Positions 5,965 through 9,463 of a DNA stretch of 9,463 bases are shown here, piece after piece. Where the stretch lies: positions 1-9,463 of the forward strand of contig JAEWYD010000199.1 of NCBI GenBank assembly GCA_023462275.1. The letters are read 5' to 3'. This DNA comes from Actinomycetes bacterium (GTDB lineage: Bacteria; Actinomycetota; Actinomycetes; Actinomycetales; Cellulomonadaceae). Within the stretch, counting starts at the first letter, position 1. Every line of letters starts with the position of its first letter. The notes below the pieces were generated by a model. That model made no database searches, was not told the DNA's origin, and saw only the letters and a program-made list of their open reading frames with translations. The translations under genes were made by a program, and so were the position numbers.

Positions 5965-7848
5965 TCAGCGGCCGCGGCCGGCCAGCTGGGTGAGCACCTG
6001 CGCCGCGACGCCCTCGGCGCCGAGCTGGAGGTCGGCCATCAGCTCCGCGCGGGAGGCGTGGGCCAGGAAGCCCATCGGCACCCCGAGCGCCCGCACAGGC
6101 ACGGATACCCCCGCCTCGACGCAGCGCTGCGCCAGCACCCCGCCGATCCCGCCCTCGACGAGCCCGTCCTCCACGCACACCACGTGGTCGTGGTCGCCCG
6201 CGAGCTTCACGAGCGCAGCCGGGACGGGCAGCACCCAGCGCGGGTCGACCACCGTGGCCCGCACCCCGCTCGCCGCCAGGATCTCGGCGGCGTCCACCGC
6301 GACGCGGGCCATCGGACCGACGCCGACGAGCAGCACGGACGGCCCCTCCCCCGCCGACGGTCGCACCAGGACGTCGACGCCGTCGACCGAGTCCAGGGCC
6401 GGCAGGGCGTCGGGCAGCGGCCCCTTCGGGTACCGCACGACGGTGGGCGCGTCGTCCACCTCCACCGCCGCCCGCAGCGCGGCGCGCAGGGTCTCCTCGT
6501 CGCGCGGGGCCGCCAGCTGCAGGCCCGGGACCATCCGGAGCATCGACATGTCCCACATGCCGTTGTGGCTCGCGCCGTCGTCGCCGGTCAGACCCGCGCG
6601 GTCCAGCACGAAGGTCACTCCCGCCTTGTGCAGCGCGACGTCCATGAGGACCTGGTCGAAGGCCCGGTTGAGGAACGTCGCGTAGACGGCGACCACCGGG
6701 TGCAGGCCGGCGAAGGCCATCCCGGCCGCCGAGGTGACCGCGTGCTGCTCGGCGATCCCGACGTCGAAGACGCGGGACGGGAACGCCGCCGCGAACGGCG
6801 CGAGGCCCACCGGCTGCAGCATGGCCGCGGTCACGGCGACGACGTCGTGCCGGCGACGTCCGATCGCCACGATCTCGTCGGCGAAGACCGAGGTCCAGCC
6901 GAACCGGGATACCGCGACCGGCAGCCCGGTCTCCGGGTGGATGCGGCCGACGGCGTGGAACCGGTCGGCGACGTCCTGCTCGGCCGGGACGTACCCGCGC
7001 CCCTTCTCCGTGATGCAGTGCACGATCACCGGCCCGCCGAAGTCCCGGGCGAGGCGCAGCGCGCGCTCCACGGCCGCCACGTCGTGGCCGTCGACCGGGC
7101 CGACGTACTTGATACCGAGGTCCTCGAACATGCCCTGCGGCGCGACCAGGTCCTTCAGGCCCTTCTTCATCCCGTGCAGCGCGCCGTACACCGCGCGACC
7201 AGGCGGTCCCGAACGCCGCAGGGCCCGCTTGCCCCAGGCCAGCACGTCCTCGTAACCGCGCGCGGTCCGCAGCCGGTCGAGGTGCTCGGCGAACCCACCG
7301 AACGTCGGCGCGTACGAGCGCCCGTTGTCGTTGACGACGATGACGAGCCTGCGGTCGTGCCCCGCGGCGATGTTGTTGAGCGCCTCCCAGGCCATGCCGC
7401 CGGTCAGCGCGCCGTCACCGATGAGGGCGACGACGTGGCGGTCGACCCGGCCCTCGATCGAGTACGCCTTGGCGATCCCGTCCGCCCAGGACAGCGCCGT
7501 GGACGCGTGGGAGTTCTCGACGACGTCGTGCTCGGACTCCGCCCGGCTCGGGTACCCGGACAGGCCACCCCGCTGCCGCAGACCCGAGAAGTCCGACCGC
7601 CCCGTCAGCAGCTTGTGCACGTAGGCCTGGTGCCCGGTGTCGAAGACGAGCGTGTCGCGCGGCGACTCGAAGACCCGGTGGAGGGCCAGCGTCAGCTCGA
7701 CCACGCCCAGGTTCGGCCCGAGGTGGCCGCCGGTGCGGGAGACCGACTGCACGAGGAACTCGCGGATCTCCGCCGCCAGCGTCTCCACCTCTGCGGGGCC
7801 GAGGGCTCGCACGTCGGCGGGCGAGGTGATCCGCGGCAGGATGGCCAT
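5965..7848 (-). CDS. dxs: 1-deoxy-D-xylulose-5-phosphate synthase
   Basis: DXS joins pyruvate and D-glyceraldehyde 3-phosphate, with thiamine diphosphate, in the first step of the MEP route to isoprenoids. The protein has 627 residues (E. coli 620). SRTGGHLGPNLGVVELT near 37-53 includes the conserved His (H42). FDTGHQAYVHKLLTGR is at 69-84. The ThDP/Mg site is GDGALTGG (144-151) with VVNDNGRS (171-178). GPVDGHD at 250-256 and the catalytic Glu E367 in DVGIAEQHAVT mark the pyrimidine-binding domain. DRAGLTGDDGASHNG (416-430) and a transketolase C-terminal domain follow. All key residues are intact. The start at 7848 begins right at the conserved domain; an in-frame ATG at 7959 would add 37 residues unlike DXS. 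No ribosome site is visible, but TACGAT lies 6 nt before the ATG, so a leaderless mRNA is plausible. The gene is divergent from guaB1. Confidence 0.97.
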   Translation of the reverse strand: MAILPRITSPADVRALGPAEVETLAAEIREFLVQSVSRTGGHLGPNLGVVELTLALHRVFESPRDTLVFDTGHQAYVHKLLTGRSDFSGLRQRGGLSGYPSRAESEHDVVENSHASTALSWADGIAKAYSIEGRVDRHVVALIGDGALTGGMAWEALNNIAAGHDRRLVIVVNDNGRSYAPTFGGFAEHLDRLRTARGYEDVLAWGKRALRRSGPPGRAVYGALHGMKKGLKDLVAPQGMFEDLGIKYVGPVDGHDVAAVERALRLARDFGGPVIVHCITEKGRGYVPAEQDVADRFHAVGRIHPETGLPVAVSRFGWTSVFADEIVAIGRRRHDVVAVTAAMLQPVGLAPFAAAFPSRVFDVGIAEQHAVTSAAGMAFAGLHPVVAVYATFLNRAFDQVLMDVALHKAGVTFVLDRAGLTGDDGASHNGMWDMSMLRMVPGLQLAAPRDEETLRAALRAAVEVDDAPTVVRYPKGPLPDALPALDSVDGVDVLVRPSAGEGPSVLLVGVGPMARVAVDAAEILAASGVRATVVDPRWVLPVPAALVKLAGDHDHVVCVEDGLVEGGIGGVLAQRCVEAGVSVPVRALGVPMGFLAHASRAELMADLQLGAEGVAAQVLTQLAGRGR

Positions 7849-7854
7849 CGGGCC

Positions 7855-7860
7855 ATCGTA
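7855..7860 (-). promoter_or_regulatory. Candidate -10 box of dxs (leaderless)
   Basis: On the minus strand TACGAT fits TAnnnT and is separated from the dxs ATG by exactly 6 nt. Transcription would begin at or next to the A of the ATG. A weak GTCGAC lies 16 bp upstream as a possible -35 box. Confidence 0.45.
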
Positions 7861-7960
7861 CGGCGGTCGCTCGGCCGTCGACCCGTCGTGGCGCCGCGCC
7901 CCGGGACCGTCCGCGCCACCTGCGCAGAACCTCCGCAGATCCGCCGCGGTGCCGCCCACC

Positions 7961-7966
7961 TACTCT
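7961..7966 (+). promoter_or_regulatory. Candidate -10 box of guaB1 (leaderless)
   Basis: TACTCT fits TAnnnT and lies exactly 6 nt before the ATG at 7973, the same geometry as before dxs on the other strand. The 6 nt between are GGTGGC, a poor ribosome site at this distance. No clear -35 box is seen. Confidence 0.45.
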
Positions 7967-7972
7967 GGTGGC

Positions 7973-9427
7973 ATGCGCTTCCTGCCTGGCCACCGGCCCA
8001 CCGCCGACCTCACGTACGGCGACGTCTTCCTCGTCCCGTCGCGCTCGGACGTCGCGTCCCGGTTCGACGTCGACCTCACGACGACGGACGGATCGGGGAC
8101 GACCATCCCCGTGGTCGTGGCGAACATGACAGCCGTCTCGGGGCGCCGCATGGCCGAGACCGTGGCCCGGCGCGGCGGCATCGCCGTCATCCCGCAGGAC
8201 ATCCCGCCGGACGTGGTGGCCGACGTCATCGTCTCCGTGAAGGCGCGGCACCCCGTGGTGGAGAGCGCCGTCGTGGTCGAGCCCACCGCCACCGTGCACA
8301 CGGCCCTCACCCTCATCGGCAAGCGCGCGCACGGCGCGGCGGTCGTGGTGAGCGACGGACGGCCCGTCGGCGTCGTGACCGAGGCCGACTGCCAGGGCGT
8401 GGACCGCTTCACGCAGGTGGGCGCCGTGATGACGCCCGACCCGACGGTGGTCGACGTCAGCGTCCTCGACGGCCCCCAGGGCCTCACCGCCGCGTTCGAG
8501 CGGCTGCACACGTCGCGGCGTCGCTTCACCCCGGTCGTGGACGCCGCCGGCCGGCTCCTCGGCGTGCTGACGCGGACGGGCGCGCTGCGGTCGAGCATCT
8601 ACCGGCCGGCGCTCGACGACTCCGGCCGGCTGCGGATCGCCGCGGCGGTCGGCATCAACGGCGACGTGCGGGCGAAGGCGGCGGCCCTGCTGGAGGCGGG
8701 CGCGGACCTCCTGGTCGTCGACACGGCGCACGGGCACCAGGTCAAGGCCCTGGAGGCCGTCGCGGCCGTACGCTCCCTCTCCCCCGCCGTCCCGGTCGTG
8801 GCCGGCAACGTCGTCACGGCCGAGGGCACCCGCGACCTCGTGGCGGCCGGTGCGGACGTCGTCAAGGTCGGCGTCGGCCCCGGCGCCATGTGCACGACCC
8901 GCATGATGACGGCGGTCGGCCGGCCGCAGCTCTCGGCCGTGCTCGAGTGCGCGGAGGCGGCGCGGGACCTTGGCGCCCACGTGTGGGCCGACGGCGGCGT
9001 GCGCTACCCGCGCGACGTCGCGCTGGCGCTGGCCGCCGGCGCGTCGCAGGTGATGATCGGGTCCTGGTTCGCGGGCACGCACGAGAGCCCGGGCGACCTG
9101 CACGCCGACGCCGACGGCAGGCTCTACAAGGAGAGCTTCGGCATGGCGTCGGCCCGGGCGGTCGCGGCGCGCACCGTCGGCGACAGCCCCTTCGAGCGCG
9201 CGCGCAAAGCGCTCTACGAGGAGGGCATCTCCTCGTCCCGCATGTACCTGGACCCGCAGCGGCCTGGCGTGGAGGACCTCCTCGACCAGATCACCGCGGG
9301 CCTGCGCAGCGCGTGCACCTACGCGGGCGCCACGAGCCTCGCCGAGTTCGCCGAGCGCGCCGTCGTCGGCGTGCAGTCGACGGCCGGCTACGAGGAGGGC
9401 CGCCCCCTGCCGGCCGGCTGGCTGTGA
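7973..9427 (+). CDS. guaB1: GuaB1-family protein, probable GMP reductase with CBS domains
   Basis: This is a 484-residue IMPDH/GMPR-family (beta/alpha)8 barrel protein. It begins with LTYGDVFLVPSRSDV (13-27) and VVVANMTAVSGRRM (47-60). A CBS-domain pair is inserted at about 95-205 (GVVTEADC, VMTPDPTVVD, GVLTRTGALR). The barrel resumes with AAAVGING, VVDTAHGH (248-255), VAGNVVT and the catalytic loop VGVGPGAMCTTR with C307. ADGGVRYPRDVALALAAGA and MIGSWFAGTHESPG follow. The flap region (about 400-430) shows no Arg-Tyr pair like that IMP dehydrogenase uses for hydrolysis. Mycobacterial GuaB1 was shown to be a CBS-containing GMP reductase (GMP + NADPH to IMP + NH3), so that activity is expected here; older annotation would say IMP dehydrogenase. 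The ATG at 7973 begins at the conserved domain. The final stop overlaps a GTG that may start another gene. Confidence 0.9.
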   Translation: MRFLPGHRPTADLTYGDVFLVPSRSDVASRFDVDLTTTDGSGTTIPVVVANMTAVSGRRMAETVARRGGIAVIPQDIPPDVVADVIVSVKARHPVVESAVVVEPTATVHTALTLIGKRAHGAAVVVSDGRPVGVVTEADCQGVDRFTQVGAVMTPDPTVVDVSVLDGPQGLTAAFERLHTSRRRFTPVVDAAGRLLGVLTRTGALRSSIYRPALDDSGRLRIAAAVGINGDVRAKAAALLEAGADLLVVDTAHGHQVKALEAVAAVRSLSPAVPVVAGNVVTAEGTRDLVAAGADVVKVGVGPGAMCTTRMMTAVGRPQLSAVLECAEAARDLGAHVWADGGVRYPRDVALALAAGASQVMIGSWFAGTHESPGDLHADADGRLYKESFGMASARAVAARTVGDSPFERARKALYEEGISSSRMYLDPQRPGVEDLLDQITAGLRSACTYAGATSLAEFAERAVVGVQSTAGYEEGRPLPAGWL

Positions 9428-9463
9428 CGGCCGGGCCGCGGGCCCAGCTCGCCGCGCTCGCCG
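9424..9463 (+). CDS. Possible start of a downstream gene, cut by the window edge
   Basis: A GTG at 9424-9426 overlaps the guaB1 TGA in a GTGA arrangement, the usual sign of translational coupling. The frame stays open for the remaining 13 codons (VTAGPRAQLAALA). This is too short to recognise, and open frames of this length are common in such GC-rich DNA. Confidence 0.35.
   Translation, partial: MTAGPRAQLAALA

Noticed and set aside
7849..7959. Upstream in-frame starts extending dxs (7959) and guaB1 (7637)
   Set aside because: The added residues do not resemble either family and would make the divergent genes overlap. The ATGs at 7848 and 7973 match the conserved N-termini.
7415..9103. A 562-codon minus-strand frame across dxs and guaB1
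   Set aside because: It is antisense to guaB1 and out of frame in dxs. Both genes are firmly identified.
9433..9445. GGGCC-GCG-GGCCC hairpin as a guaB1 terminator
   Set aside because: It is only a 5-bp stem with a 3-nt loop and no T-run, and it falls in a possible coupled downstream gene. Such GC palindromes are common by chance here.
1..9463. CRISPR array, tRNA, rRNA, transposon ends or defence genes
   Set aside because: I saw no regularly spaced repeats beyond those listed, no tRNA-like cloverleaf, and no transposase, integrase or nuclease-toxin motifs. All major frames are metabolic or RNA-processing genes.

Overview
The window is very GC-rich DNA with nearly wall-to-wall genes, GC-ending codons and long antisense shadow frames. 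It fits an actinomycete. Fermentative pyruvate formate-lyase genes beside an actinobacterial dxs, a FadB-type protein and a GuaB1-type protein suggest a facultatively anaerobic member of the Micrococcales (Cellulomonas-like). That placement is inference from gene content and base composition, not a database match.

Layout, left to right. (1) 2-286, + strand: the C-terminal end of a ribonuclease D with its HRDC region. (2) 324-2390, + strand: a two-domain fatty-acid beta-oxidation protein (enoyl-CoA hydratase plus 3-hydroxyacyl-CoA dehydrogenase). A 16-bp palindrome over the stop codon of the upstream gene looks like its operator. (3) 2387-3277, - strand: the radical-SAM activase PflA, meeting fadB tail to tail with a 4-nt overlap. 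(4) 3278-3449: a spacer with two direct repeats and a perfect 17-bp stem-loop. (5) 3450-5726, - strand: pyruvate formate-lyase PflB with an intact Cys-Cys pair and glycyl-radical site. (6) 5727-5964: a regulatory spacer with a Crp/Fnr-like palindrome, CATGGG-core repeats related to those before pflA, and a hairpin behind dxs. (7) 5965-7848, - strand: dxs. (8) 7849-7972: a short divergent promoter region. (9) 7973-9427, + strand: GuaB1, an IMPDH-family protein with a CBS pair, in a clade shown in mycobacteria to be a GMP reductase. (10) 9424 to the end: the possible first codons of another gene.

How the genes work together. pflB and pflA form one functional unit. PflB splits pyruvate with CoA into acetyl-CoA and formate without oxygen, and PflA installs the glycyl radical that PflB needs. 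The flanking genes are housekeeping or catabolic: isoprenoid precursor supply from pyruvate and glyceraldehyde 3-phosphate (dxs), purine interconversion (guaB1), fatty-acid oxidation (fadB) and RNA processing (rnd).

I see no mobile element, CRISPR array, tRNA or rRNA, and no clearly new multi-gene system. The most interesting unexplained signals are regulatory: a 12-bp motif shared by the pflA and pflB upstream regions, the palindromes before pflB and fadB, and three genes whose -10-like box lies exactly 6 nt before the ATG, as expected for leaderless transcripts.
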